Assembly (NCBI GenBank): GCA_020636355.1
Contig: JACJYB010000020.1
Span: forward strand, 11,015 to 75,014
Direction of reading: 5' to 3'
Source of the DNA: Lewinellaceae bacterium
GTDB taxonomy: Bacteria; Bacteroidota; Bacteroidia; Chitinophagales; Saprospiraceae
Length of the DNA stretch: 64,000 nucleotides
The translations under genes and the position numbers were made by a program. Positions 35,412 to 44,253 of the stretch are shown here, one piece after another. Each line of letters opens with the position of its first letter. The first letter of the stretch is position 1. The notes beneath the pieces were generated by a model. The model saw nothing but the letters and a program-made list of their open reading frames with translations, was not told the DNA's origin and did not search any database.

Positions 35412-36836
35412 TCACTCTACCAACGTTAATTTCAGCATATTCGTTCTTGCCCGTTTGCCCAGTGGCATCGAACCCGTATTGACGACCAGGTCGCCCGGCT
35501 TTACCATATGATGTACTTTCAGAATTTCAACGACATCCGAGATGGTGTCATCCGTGGTGGTAAACCTATCGTAGAAGAAGGTCCGGACGCCCCACACCAG
35601 ATTCAGGGTTGCCAACATATACCGCCGGTCGGAAAAGATATAAATGGCATTGGGTGGGCGGTACGCTGCCATCCGGAATGCTGTATAGCCGGACACCGTC
35701 ATGCCCAGAAGTGCTTTGGCACCTACATATTCGGCCGTCTTAACAGCCTGGTAACAGATAACATCCGAGAAAAAGGTATTTGATTTGCGGGAAGGCTTTG
35801 ATTTTTTCTCGTGGAAATGGTAATGAGCCTCTGCCTCTTCGATGATGGTGGACATGGCTTCCACTACTTTTACCGGGTGGTCACCTACGGAGGTTTCTCC
35901 GCTGAGCATCACCGCATCCGCACCATCTAATACCGCATTGGCTACATCCGTAATCTCTGCCCGGGTAGGGCTGGGATTATGGATCATGGATTCCATCATC
36001 TGAGTGGCTACAATACAGGGACGACCTAATTGCAGGCATTTGGAAGTGATTTCTTTTTGGATCAGGGGTAGTTTTTCCATCGGTACTTCAACCCCGAGGT
36101 CTCCACGGGCTACCATAATGGCATCGGATTTCGCAATGATTTTATCGATGTTCCGGACTGCTTCCGGTTTTTCAATCTTGGCGATAATCTTGGCTGGGTG
36201 CTCGTGTTCCTTGATGATGTTTCGCAAATGCTTGATGTCATCGGCTGAGCGAACAAAGGACAGGGCTATCCAATTGACCGGTTGGGTCAGGATGAACATC
36301 AGGTCCTCGTAATCCTTTTCCGTAATCGACGGAAGCGAAACATGGGTGTCGGGAAGGTTGACGCCTTTATTGGACTTCAATACCCCTCCAAACTGAACCT
36401 TCAGTTTAACTTCATCTTTTTTATTGGTCTCATCAACGGTAAAAATCAGTTTACCGTCGTCGATCAATACCTTTTCACCAACGACCACGTCCTGCGCAAA
36501 CTGATCATAACTCATATAGACCCGTTCGCGATTACCGATGCATTTGGTATTGGTAAACGTAATGATATCACCGGCTTCAAGATGAATCCCATCGCCCTCG
36601 ATTTTTCCAACCCGGAGCTTCGGTCCTTGCAAATCAGCAAGAATACCCAGGTGGAACCGGTGTTCTTCATTGATTCGGATGATGTTGTAAATGATTTGCT
36701 GGTGATACTCGTGCGCTCCATGACTGAAGTTCAATCGGAACACATTCACGCCTGCTTTGGCCAAGGCCAATAATACCTCATAATCCTCGCAAGCTGGACC
36801 AACGGTTGCAACTATTTTTGTATTTTGGAACTTCAT
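35412..36836 (-). CDS. pyk: Pyruvate kinase
   Basis: Glycolytic enzyme making pyruvate and ATP from phosphoenolpyruvate and ADP; 474 residues from the ATG at 36836. The start is chosen because KTKIVATVGPA-type beginnings are universal (here MKFQNTKIVATVGPACE); a longer frame to 36893 adds a non-homologous tail. Visible motifs: VNVFRLNFSHG, ILADLQGPKLRVG, ALSFVRSADDIKHL, the active-site IIAKIEKPEAV and MVARGDLGVEVP, and the helix ATQMMESMIHNPSPTRAE with DVANAVLDGADAVMLSGETSVGDHP. The C-terminal domain is complete. Divergent from acpP across a 214-base gap. Possibly monocistronic. Confidence 0.96.
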   Translation of the reverse strand: MKFQNTKIVATVGPACEDYEVLLALAKAGVNVFRLNFSHGAHEYHQQIIYNIIRINEEHRFHLGILADLQGPKLRVGKIEGDGIHLEAGDIITFTNTKCIGNRERVYMSYDQFAQDVVVGEKVLIDDGKLIFTVDETNKKDEVKLKVQFGGVLKSNKGVNLPDTHVSLPSITEKDYEDLMFILTQPVNWIALSFVRSADDIKHLRNIIKEHEHPAKIIAKIEKPEAVRNIDKIIAKSDAIMVARGDLGVEVPMEKLPLIQKEITSKCLQLGRPCIVATQMMESMIHNPSPTRAEITDVANAVLDGADAVMLSGETSVGDHPVKVVEAMSTIIEEAEAHYHFHEKKSKPSRKSNTFFSDVICYQAVKTAEYVGAKALLGMTVSGYTAFRMAAYRPPNAIYIFSDRRYMLATLNLVWGVRTFFYDRFTTTDDTISDVVEILKVHHMVKPGDLVVNTGSMPLGKRARTNMLKLTLVE

Positions 36837-37050
36837 ACCTTTTCCTGCGGTTAATAGGGCTTCGCTGTCACTCAAGATTGGCAAATTTAGCAAAAGGTTA
36901 TCGTTCTTGATCGGACAGAAGCATGATTAATCTAATTTGATACGATAGGATGGTCACGGAAGCAGGGGCGTTGATAAAAAATGCCAGATTTCTTTGTGAT
37001 TCACTGGGGTTATCCTTTATTTTGCGAAAATTTTTAAAAATTAACCAATT

Positions 37051-37290
37051 ATGTCTAGCATCGAAGAAAAAGTAAAGAAGATCATCGTGGACAAATTAGG
37101 TGTCGACGAATCTGAAGTTACGCCTGAAGCAAGTTTTACCAACGACCTGGGCGCTGATTCACTAGATACGGTTGAACTTATCATGGAATTCGAGAAAGAA
37201 TTTGATATTTCGATACCGGACGAACAAGCAGAAAATATCCAAACAGTAGGACAAGCAGTAAGCTATCTGGAATCTCAGATGCAGTCCTAA
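37051..37290 (+). CDS. acpP: Acyl carrier protein
   Basis: A 79-residue acidic four-helix carrier of fatty-acid intermediates. The 4'-phosphopantetheine attachment site is Ser37 in GADSLDTVEL, and the recognition helix EFEKEFDISIPDE is canonical. It is followed by a terminator at 37316-37359 and then fabF, so acpP can be transcribed on its own at high level, while fabF-rnc form the next unit. The gene order acpP-fabF-rnc is the usual bacterial one. Confidence 0.97.
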   Translation: MSSIEEKVKKIIVDKLGVDESEVTPEASFTNDLGADSLDTVELIMEFEKEFDISIPDEQAENIQTVGQAVSYLESQMQS

Positions 37291-37315
37291 ATTAAGCTGA
37301 TTTTCAGTTATTTAT

Positions 37316-37359
37316 AAAAAATCCATAAATGAGAAACCCTCTTGTTTATGGATTTTTTT
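37316..37359 (+). terminator. Terminator between acpP and fabF
   Basis: A stem of AAAAAATCCATAAA against TTTATGGATTTTTTT, with a 15-base loop, ends in seven T. It lies 26 bases after the acpP stop and 58 bases before the fabF start. Confidence 0.85.
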
Positions 37360-37417
37360 ATCGCATTAAGCAGGTAATTTGCTTACTTTGCGGTTGCTTA
37401 TGTAAACCTTACGGTCT

Positions 37418-38662
37418 ATGAAACGAGTCGTTGTAACGGGTATTGGAGCACTCACGCCAATTGGCAATTCCGTAGATGCTTACCTTAAAGCATTGCAGGA
37501 GGGTGTTTCCGGAGCTAATCCGATCACACGTTTTAATGCTGAAGCTTTTAAGACCAGGTTTGCCTGTGAACTGAAAGACCTGGATATCACGGAAGTACTG
37601 GATAAGAAAGAAGTGCGCAAGCTGGACCTTTTTGCTCAGTACGCCCTTTATACGACCCATGAGGCCATTGCCATGAGCGGACTCACCGAAGACATTCTGG
37701 CTACGGATCGTACCGGGGTGATCTGGGGTTCCGGGATTGGAGGACTCCGGTCTTTGGAGGCAGAAATTGAAACCTATGCAGAAGCCGGCCGGGGCGTACC
37801 CCGCCATAGTCCGTTTCTCATCCCTAAAATGATCGCCGATATCGCCGCCGGTCATATATCCATCCGGTACGGATGTCTGGGGATCAACTATGCAACCGTT
37901 TCTGCCTGCGCATCCGCCAACCACGCTATCATTAATGCCTTTGATTACATCCGACTGGGAAAAGCCGATGTGTTTATAACCGGCGGCTCGGAAGCAGCCA
38001 TTACCGAGACCGGTATGGGTGGCTTCAGCAATATGAAAGCACTGTCGGAACGCAATGACGACTATCTGACCGCATCGCGACCCTTTGATGCAGACCGGGA
38101 CGGTTTTGTTCTGGGCGAGGGGTCCGGCACGTTAATCCTGGAGGATTACGATCATGCCCGCCGACGGGGTGCACCCATCCTGGCCGAGATCATCGGAACA
38201 GGAGCCACAGCCGATGCCTACCACATCACCGCACCTCATCCGGAAGGTAGAGGAGCTTCTATCGTCATGCGGACAGCGCTGAAAGAAGCTGGAATCAATA
38301 CATCCGACGTCGATTACATCAATGTGCATGGTACCTCCACACCACTGGGAGATGTGGCTGAATTACGAGCCATTCAGCATGTATTCGGAGAGGATGCATA
38401 TGGTTTGAATATCAGTTCAACCAAATCCATGACCGGCCATTTACTGGGAGCTTCCGGAGCTATTGAAGCAGTTGCCGGCATCCTCGGTATGAAACATAAT
38501 TTTGTTCCACCCACCATCAATCATTTCACACCAGACCCTGAGATCGATCCTAAACTGAACCTGACCCTAAATCAACCCCAGGAACGACACCTGGATATTA
38601 TTTTAAGTAATACATTTGGATTCGGAGGTCATAACTCATCGATCGTATTGAAACGGGTATGA
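37418..38662 (+). CDS. fabF: 3-oxoacyl-[acyl-carrier-protein] synthase II
   Basis: A 414-residue condensing enzyme that extends acyl-ACP with malonyl-ACP. The catalytic triad is visible: Cys164 in VSACASANHA, His304 in VHGTSTPLGD, and His341 in TKSMTGHLLGASGA. GSGIGGL and the C-terminal NTFGFGGHNSSIVLKRV match FabF proteins. Length is normal. The rnc start codon overlaps its end by 4 bases (ATGA), so fabF and rnc are coupled. Upstream, a terminator shields it from acpP, so it needs its own promoter or readthrough. Confidence 0.96.
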   Translation: MKRVVVTGIGALTPIGNSVDAYLKALQEGVSGANPITRFNAEAFKTRFACELKDLDITEVLDKKEVRKLDLFAQYALYTTHEAIAMSGLTEDILATDRTGVIWGSGIGGLRSLEAEIETYAEAGRGVPRHSPFLIPKMIADIAAGHISIRYGCLGINYATVSACASANHAIINAFDYIRLGKADVFITGGSEAAITETGMGGFSNMKALSERNDDYLTASRPFDADRDGFVLGEGSGTLILEDYDHARRRGAPILAEIIGTGATADAYHITAPHPEGRGASIVMRTALKEAGINTSDVDYINVHGTSTPLGDVAELRAIQHVFGEDAYGLNISSTKSMTGHLLGASGAIEAVAGILGMKHNFVPPTINHFTPDPEIDPKLNLTLNQPQERHLDIILSNTFGFGGHNSSIVLKRV

Positions 38663-39402
38663 TAAGTCGTTTGAAAAAAACATACAATTACTATCTCGGT
38701 TCCGATAAATATTTTGTGCAGCGGCTTGATTCACTTGTGAATTATGTGCCGCTCAACCCTTACCTCTTCAAGCTTGCTTTTTTTCATAAATCCAGCTTGA
38801 ATGAGAATAAAAACCGCATGGACAGCAACGAAAGACTGGAATTCCTCGGTGATGCGGTTCTCAGTTCGGTGGTGGCAGAATACCTCTTCAAGAAATACCC
38901 CAATAGCGACGAAGGCTTTCTGACCAAGATGCGCTCCAAAATTGTTAAACGGAAAACCCTCAACGATCTCGCTGATCAGATCGGAATAGATGTGCTCCTC
39001 AAGGAATTTAACCAGACACAACTGACCAATTCCATGTTGGGTAATGCGCTGGAAGCATTTATCGGCGCGATGTACATCGAAAGTGGATACCGGCGTACTA
39101 AAAATTACATTATACATAAAATGTTGCGTGAATACCTGAATATTCATGCACTCGAGAACAAGGATGATAATTTCAAATCGCAACTGCTGGAGTGGTGTCA
39201 AAAGCACGGAAAGGAAGTCAGTTATTCCGTGTTGAACAAATACCGGATGGACAACCGGGATCGCTTCCGCGTTGCAGTTTTGATTAACGGAGAAGAAATC
39301 GCTACCGCTGAAGACTTCAATAAAAAAAGTGCCGAACAATCCGCTTCCAGTATCGCAATAGCAAACCTTGGCATCGCCGAAGAAGTGGATGAAGAAGATT
39401 AA
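38659..39402 (+). CDS. rnc: Ribonuclease III
   Basis: A 247-residue double-strand-specific endoribonuclease used in rRNA and mRNA processing. The signature NERLEFLGDAVLSSVV is at residues 57-72 with the catalytic acidic residues; the second acidic site falls in LGNALEAFIGAMYIESGY. A dsRNA-binding domain follows from about 170 (NFKSQLLEWCQKHGKEVSYSV, ending KKSAEQSASSIAIANL). The start overlaps fabF by 4 bases. In the 97-base gap after it, a single AGGTAAAAGAC at 39447-39457 matches the repeat module seen elsewhere in the window, which may be chance. Confidence 0.96.
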   Translation: MISRLKKTYNYYLGSDKYFVQRLDSLVNYVPLNPYLFKLAFFHKSSLNENKNRMDSNERLEFLGDAVLSSVVAEYLFKKYPNSDEGFLTKMRSKIVKRKTLNDLADQIGIDVLLKEFNQTQLTNSMLGNALEAFIGAMYIESGYRRTKNYIIHKMLREYLNIHALENKDDNFKSQLLEWCQKHGKEVSYSVLNKYRMDNRDRFRVAVLINGEEIATAEDFNKKSAEQSASSIAIANLGIAEEVDEED

Positions 39403-39499
39403 TCGGTACAGCAACCGGAAGTCTGGAAGGCTATTTCAGGTGCATTAGGTAAAAGACAAACCAGAAATAATAAAAGGTTGACCCCAGTTAATTAAAGCC

Positions 39500-40054
39500 A
39501 TGGATTTAACACTGATCATTTCAATCGCTACATCAGTCATGTCCTTGTTAGTGGCATTGATATCCGTGATCATTATGTACCGAAGTGTGAAGATCAGCCA
39601 GAAAGGCCTGGAAAAGACCCTCGAAGAAATGGAGGATTATACCATTTCGGAAAATTTGGAAATTCATGTACAGGTTGTCAATGCCATCCGCCAGCATCAG
39701 TCGCAGTTACCACCCAATATTCACGATCCGGATTACGTCATGACCGAAGAAGTTAACCGGCGGATCCGGATGTTCTGGTTTTCCATCTTCGATGAATGGT
39801 TTGTCTGCAATACCGAAGGTAAATTCATGACGGATTATTGGGAGAAATATTACAAGTATGGGCTGCTGCCGGTGATGAAACGTCCGGTATTCACCCAGGC
39901 TATAAAAAAAATGATCGAAGTAGATCACATCACCTTCCTGGGTCAGGTTCGCGCTTTCTCAAAATCGCTCAATGAGGTGCATCAGATGGTAAAGGGAGAA
40001 GACCTCATCGATTATGCCAACATCGAGTTCATTAACCCAACCCATAAACCTTAG
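39500..40054 (+). CDS. Hypothetical membrane-anchored protein
   Basis: A 184-residue protein with one N-terminal transmembrane helix (LTLIISIATSVMSLLVALISVIIMY, residues 3-27) followed by a short coiled coil (KISQKGLEKTLEEMEDY) and a soluble helical domain with many aromatic residues (RIRMFWFSIFDEWFVCNTEGKFMTDYWEKYYKYG). I do not recognise a family. The glycosyltransferase gene begins 2 bases after its stop, suggesting coupling. Only a weak case can be made for a role in envelope biogenesis. Confidence 0.65.
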   Translation: MDLTLIISIATSVMSLLVALISVIIMYRSVKISQKGLEKTLEEMEDYTISENLEIHVQVVNAIRQHQSQLPPNIHDPDYVMTEEVNRRIRMFWFSIFDEWFVCNTEGKFMTDYWEKYYKYGLLPVMKRPVFTQAIKKMIEVDHITFLGQVRAFSKSLNEVHQMVKGEDLIDYANIEFINPTHKP

Positions 40055-40055
40055 T

Positions 40056-41693
40056 ATGAAGGCATCCGGTAAAAAGCCTTCTAAGCATAAAAATGCAGGC
40101 AAAGCCTCCCGGTTCGACTTTCCGGTCTTGCCTGTACTGGTTCTGTTGGTCCTTGTGATCCTGGTGGTAGTCAGGTTGTTTTACCTGCCTCTTGCATTTG
40201 ATCGCGATGAGGGTTCGTACTTGTACTTTGGTGAGCTGATTCTCCACGCCAAAGTACCCTATCAGGACTTCTATGAGATCAAGCCACCAGGAATCTTTTA
40301 CAGCTATGCTTTAATTGCCGCAGTATTTGGCACGACTACTATAGGCGCGCATGCTGCACTCCTCCTGATAAAAATTGCATCCGGTTATTTACTTTTCCGG
40401 ATAAGCAGACGCTATGTAAATGCTTCCTATGCCTGGTTAACGGTGCTTGCTTACGGTCTTTACAGCACGAACCCCTATTTACAAGACCTGGCTATGGTTT
40501 CGGAACACCTGACTACTTTATGTGTTCTGGGAGGAATTTGGATGTTGCATCAGGCCTTGGACAAAAAGAAAAGTCGCTGGTGGATCGGAAGCGGTGCCCT
40601 CCTGGCCTGGGGGGTATTGATCAAACAAACAGGATTATTTTATTTTCTACCCGTCATCATCATTGCTGTTGGGGAGTCCAGGGCACAACAGCAATCCATT
40701 CCCTGGAAGGGGCTTCTTAAATTGGGAGGGGCTTCGTTAATAACAGGCTTATTGGTCCTGCTCGTGTTAGGGATACAGGGTAGTTTGCCAGAAGCTTATC
40801 ATTGGCTGGTAGAACGGCCATTCGGGTATGCAGAAGTACTTGGCGATGCCCAGAAACAAGAGTTGCGAAAACATTTTATTAGCCTGGCGGGTAGGATCCT
40901 TTGGATGCTTTGGATAACCAGTGGCATTGGCATACTGGTTGCCTGGCTGGAAAAACCGGTTCGCTATCCGGTCTACGTGCTGGCACTGACGATCGCTGCC
41001 GGAATAAATCTGGTTTTGGGAGGTAGATTTTATGGGCATTACGCGCTCAACTTATTACCCTTTATGGCTATGTGGGCGGGGTTTGGTCTCTATGTGCTTG
41101 GCAATCGCATCGCGCGTCAGTCTGGCCAAAGAGCCTGGACTTACCCTTTGCTGAGTTTGCCTGTCATTGGAGTCACCTTGTTTCTGGTCCTGTCAAATTA
41201 TTTTCCGGTCGATCAGACGACCATGATACGGCGTATCTACGGTAAAAACCCATTTGAGGAAATGTACAATCTCGGGATTTATGTGAATGGGATCAAAGGC
41301 CCGGGTGATCAGGTGCTTATCGTGGGCTCCGAGCCGCAAGGTTATCTGTATACCAAAACCCTGGCCCCGACCAGACATGTTTTTCCCGCTTTCATCTCCA
41401 ATGACGATCCGGAAAATGTCCGATACCAGGAGGAGGCTATTGAGGCCATGAAGTCAAGCAAACCCAAATACCTGTTTCTCGTAGTCAACTCATTCTCCTG
41501 GCTTTTTAAAGATGAATCCCAGGCCGGCCGCAATTATTTCAATAATGCATTTTATTACGTTCAGCAAGGGTATCGGAAGGTAGCCATCGCAGAAACTTAC
41601 CCCGACCGACCGTCACGGTATATTTATGGGCAGGAAGCCACCAATCATGATCCGCAATCCAGCACCTATATTGAAGTTTATGAGCGCCGATAG
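40056..41693 (+). CDS. GT39-like polytopic glycosyltransferase
   Basis: A 545-residue inner-membrane glycosyltransferase of the GT39/ArnT-like (PMT_2) superfamily, which uses polyprenyl-phosphate-linked sugars on the periplasmic side. I chose the ATG at 40056, two bases after the upstream stop; a frame from 40014 would overlap that gene. The key N-terminal loop is FDRDEGSYLYFGELILHAKVPYQDFYEIKPPGIFYSYAL, with the DE pair and KPPG as in the family, followed by about ten more membrane spans. The C-terminal domain (periplasmic) begins near DQTTMIRRIYGKNPFEEM. The acceptor is unknown. A WxcM-like ketoisomerase gene overlaps its end by 14 bases. Confidence 0.85.
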   Translation: MKASGKKPSKHKNAGKASRFDFPVLPVLVLLVLVILVVVRLFYLPLAFDRDEGSYLYFGELILHAKVPYQDFYEIKPPGIFYSYALIAAVFGTTTIGAHAALLLIKIASGYLLFRISRRYVNASYAWLTVLAYGLYSTNPYLQDLAMVSEHLTTLCVLGGIWMLHQALDKKKSRWWIGSGALLAWGVLIKQTGLFYFLPVIIIAVGESRAQQQSIPWKGLLKLGGASLITGLLVLLVLGIQGSLPEAYHWLVERPFGYAEVLGDAQKQELRKHFISLAGRILWMLWITSGIGILVAWLEKPVRYPVYVLALTIAAGINLVLGGRFYGHYALNLLPFMAMWAGFGLYVLGNRIARQSGQRAWTYPLLSLPVIGVTLFLVLSNYFPVDQTTMIRRIYGKNPFEEMYNLGIYVNGIKGPGDQVLIVGSEPQGYLYTKTLAPTRHVFPAFISNDDPENVRYQEEAIEAMKSSKPKYLFLVVNSFSWLFKDESQAGRNYFNNAFYYVQQGYRKVAIAETYPDRPSRYIYGQEATNHDPQSSTYIEVYERR

Positions 41694-42078
41694 ACCATAC
41701 AGCATTGAATTTTCAGGCCATGGGGTGCGGGAAGAGGGATTTCTTTACGTTGCTGAGCAGGGGGACATTCCATTTCTAGTCCGCCGGACCTTTTGGACGG
41801 TAAATACCCCGGCTACCGTGGTTCGCGGTGGCCATGCGCATCATAAGACGGAGATGGTTCTGATCGCATTGCAGGGGACCATCATCCTGCATGTGGAAGA
41901 TAAAGCCGGAACCCAGTGGCAGTTCAAACTGGATCGTCCGGATACGGGGATATATATTCCCGTCATGCATTGGCACACCATGGTGTACGAAGACCAGGCA
42001 GTACAACTGGTTCTGGCTTCAGCAGATTATGAAGAACAGGATTACATCCGTGACTTCCGGGCTTTCAAACGCCCATAG
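41680..42078 (+). CDS. WxcM/FdtA-like sugar 3,4-ketoisomerase
   Basis: A 132-residue cupin similar to dTDP-4-oxo-6-deoxyglucose 3,4-ketoisomerases (FdtA/QdtA), which set up 3-amino-3,6-dideoxy sugars for surface glycans. The signature RGGHAHHKTEMVLIALQGTIILHV (about residues 43-66 in this frame) supplies the metal/substrate histidines, and YIPVMHWHTM is the second strand pair. The ATG at 41680 is used because it overlaps the glycosyltransferase stop by 14 bases and starts the normal N-terminus; longer frames exist. The matching DegT-type aminotransferase lies 3.2 kb downstream, behind two opposite-strand genes. No rmlA or rmlB is in the window. Confidence 0.75.
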   Translation: MSADRPYSIEFSGHGVREEGFLYVAEQGDIPFLVRRTFWTVNTPATVVRGGHAHHKTEMVLIALQGTIILHVEDKAGTQWQFKLDRPDTGIYIPVMHWHTMVYEDQAVQLVLASADYEEQDYIRDFRAFKRP

Positions 42079-42123
42079 AATATGCTCCGGATATCCCTGC
42101 CCGGCTAAACGGTAGCAGCCAGC

Positions 42124-43026
42124 CTATTCCAGATTGATATTACTGATTTTCCTTAACAGCATCGGCCAATTTACCCGGATGATAACTTCGACGCGGTTAT
42201 TTAGCGCCCGGCCGGCAGGGGTTTCATTGGAAACTCTGGGTTGTGCTGCTCCGACGCCGACAACTTCAATTTGGTTTGAGGGCATCCCGGCATCCTGAAT
42301 CAGCACCCGTGCTATGGAAGCTGCCCGAATGACACTTATATCCAGGTTGTCCTGGTTGTTATGCTGGCTGTTGGCCGCATCCGGATCGGTATGTCCGGTC
42401 ACGGTTACGGGCAGGGTAGGGTATTGCTGCAGGGTCTTGCCCAATTGCTGCAATACCTTACCGGCGCCAGCGGTGATTTTACCATTTGATCCGAACAGAT
42501 AGGAAGCATACAGGATCACCTTAACCTGCGAAGCCTCTTGCTTAATCTCCAATTCACTGTCTTTGGCACTTTTGAACTGGTCCAATAGTTGACTCAGGAT
42601 GGTTTCCAGTTGCGTTTGGTCGGTTTGATAGATCTCAGCAATCTCGCTGAGCTGGGCGTCTTTTTGTGCCAATATTTCATTTTGTTCGCTGAGCTCCTGA
42701 TAGAGCGTCTCGCGAATGGATTCGGCTTCACTTGACACCGACCCGAGTTTGGCATTAAGATCATTGATCTTTTTCTCCAGGAGTATGTTTTCGGCGACGA
42801 TCTGATTGAAAGAGGAATTGGATTTGATCAATTCGTCCCGCGTATTTTCATACTGCTCTTTATAACGGCTGCTTTCAACCAACGTTTGCTTTAATTCTTC
42901 CCGGAGTGATTGTTCCGTTGTCAGGGCGGATTGTTGCAACGCATTGAATTTTCGATTGCTTACACACCCGGAGGCCAGGCCGGCAAGCAACACCGCTATC
43001 AGGTAAATGACCCTTTTTTCTGGCAT
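42124..43026 (-). CDS. OmpA-family lipoprotein with coiled coil
   Basis: A 300-residue lipoprotein: signal peptide with lipobox LASGC (Cys near residue 21), a heptad-rich coiled coil (about 30-150: LREELKQTLVESSRYKEQYENTRDELIKS and on), and a C-terminal OmpA-like peptidoglycan-binding domain (about 170-290). The OmpA motif appears as VTVTGHTDPDAANSQHNNQDNLDISVIRAASIARVLI, then GVGAAQP and NNRVEVII. This should bind peptidoglycan and be anchored in the outer membrane. It lies 10 bases after the coiled-coil membrane protein gene on the same strand, inside what is otherwise a plus-strand sugar locus. Confidence 0.9.
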   Translation of the reverse strand: MPEKRVIYLIAVLLAGLASGCVSNRKFNALQQSALTTEQSLREELKQTLVESSRYKEQYENTRDELIKSNSSFNQIVAENILLEKKINDLNAKLGSVSSEAESIRETLYQELSEQNEILAQKDAQLSEIAEIYQTDQTQLETILSQLLDQFKSAKDSELEIKQEASQVKVILYASYLFGSNGKITAGAGKVLQQLGKTLQQYPTLPVTVTGHTDPDAANSQHNNQDNLDISVIRAASIARVLIQDAGMPSNQIEVVGVGAAQPRVSNETPAGRALNNRVEVIIRVNWPMLLRKISNINLE

Positions 43027-43035
43027 CTTGAAGAT

Positions 43036-43962
43036 TTAGTTGAGCTGGAAGATGGAAGAACCCAATAATCCTTTATCGGAATACACCGAGGCGATGTAGT
43101 AGCCCGGCTTCAGTTTTTCCGCCAGCTCATAGGTGAACTCCAGATGTTGCGTAGGACCGATGTTTACTTTTTTGGTATCCTGAGCCTCGATCACCAGGGT
43201 ACGGGCATCTTCGCCTACACGCACCTTGGAACCAGGGCCAACGGGCACTCCATCGGCGTTGGTGATGTAGAGGTAAACATTTTGGGGTCCCAGGTATTCT
43301 TCCGGAACATCGACCAGGTCAAAGGCGACATTGATTTTGCGAACCTTTTTTGATTTTAACGTGTTCTTGTCGTTGTTTTTTACATAGTTAACCGCCATTG
43401 AGCTGGCCTTAAAAGCTTGATTGGCCAGCTGGGAAGCACGTTGTTTCATTAATGCGTTGGCTTGCTCGAGATCTCCTACCTGTCCCTTTAATTCGGTCGT
43501 CTGGATTTCATAAGCAGCAACCTGCGCCTGTAATTCTTCATTCTGATTACGCAGCGAATCATTCTGGGTTTTCAGCATGGTAATTTGGGCATCCAGGTCT
43601 GACTTTGCTGTTTGCAGATTAGCAATTTCTGCCCGTAATGATTTTGCATCGTTATTGGCTTTACGGGTCAGCCGGTAGATTTGCTGGTCTTTGGAAGTCA
43701 GCAATTCTTTGGCATTCTCCAGCGATCCTTTCAGCGAGTCATTTTCAATGGCCGCCGTCGCATAAGCGGTTTTCATACTGTCCAGATCAAAGATCAGACC
43801 ATCTCTCACAGTGAGGAGGGAGTCAAGCTCCTGGTCCTGTGTGGAGATCATTTTGTTTTTATTGGCGCCGGACCAGGCTAGCCAACCGATCACCAGGATG
43901 GCTATCGCCAATAAGGCTCCGAGGATAATGGCTAGATTCTTATAATTCTTTTCCTCTTCCAT
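43036..43962 (-). CDS. Coiled-coil inner-membrane protein, unknown
   Basis: A 308-residue protein with one N-terminal membrane span (LAIILGALLAIAILVIGWLAW, residues 10-30) and a long coiled coil (about 40-200) with clear heptads (ELDSLLTVRDGLIFDLDSMK, LRAEIANLQTAKSDLDAQI, LRNQNEELQAQVAAYEIQT). A conserved-looking C-terminal beta domain follows (KVRKINVAFDLVDVPEEYLGPQNVYLYIT, PGSKVRVGEDARTLVI, LKPGYYIASVYSDKGLLGSSIFQL). I do not recognise the C-terminal domain. It is 10 bases before the OmpA lipoprotein gene. A link between inner membrane, peptidoglycan and outer membrane is inference from topology. Confidence 0.7.
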   Translation of the reverse strand: MEEEKNYKNLAIILGALLAIAILVIGWLAWSGANKNKMISTQDQELDSLLTVRDGLIFDLDSMKTAYATAAIENDSLKGSLENAKELLTSKDQQIYRLTRKANNDAKSLRAEIANLQTAKSDLDAQITMLKTQNDSLRNQNEELQAQVAAYEIQTTELKGQVGDLEQANALMKQRASQLANQAFKASSMAVNYVKNNDKNTLKSKKVRKINVAFDLVDVPEEYLGPQNVYLYITNADGVPVGPGSKVRVGEDARTLVIEAQDTKKVNIGPTQHLEFTYELAEKLKPGYYIASVYSDKGLLGSSIFQLN

Positions 43963-44253
43963 GTTTTTTGTTTTTGACGTCCTAGTTGAAGTTCTATAAA
44001 GATATAAATATTATAAATATATTTAATGTTAATTTGTAGACATCGAATTCGTCTACTTTTCTTACGTTAAGACTGGCGAATTAGTACGTATCACAATTGA
44101 TTTCTTCGTGTGGAACATCGCTTGGGCTCCTCTACCATTGTTCTTGGATGGTATCTGCACGCTTAATGCTTCCTTTCAGTTGCCTTTTAGGCACCCAGCA
44201 GTTGGGAGGCGGATCCGGGAGCCGGAATTGGAGCAGGATGATTATCTTGGAGC
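43963..44253. other. AT-rich divergent intergenic region
   Basis: A 291-base gap between divergent genes. Near 43990-44040 it is very AT-rich and should carry the minus-strand promoter. GTAGAC (44036-44041) and GTCTAC (44051-44056) pair around a 9-base loop, followed by TTTT, a weak hairpin. No coding frame is convincing. Confidence 0.35.

Noticed and set aside
39447..39457. Single AGGTAAAAGAC after rnc as a third repeat locus
   Set aside because: An 11-base match without tandem copies or the hairpin; could be chance. Kept only as a remark.
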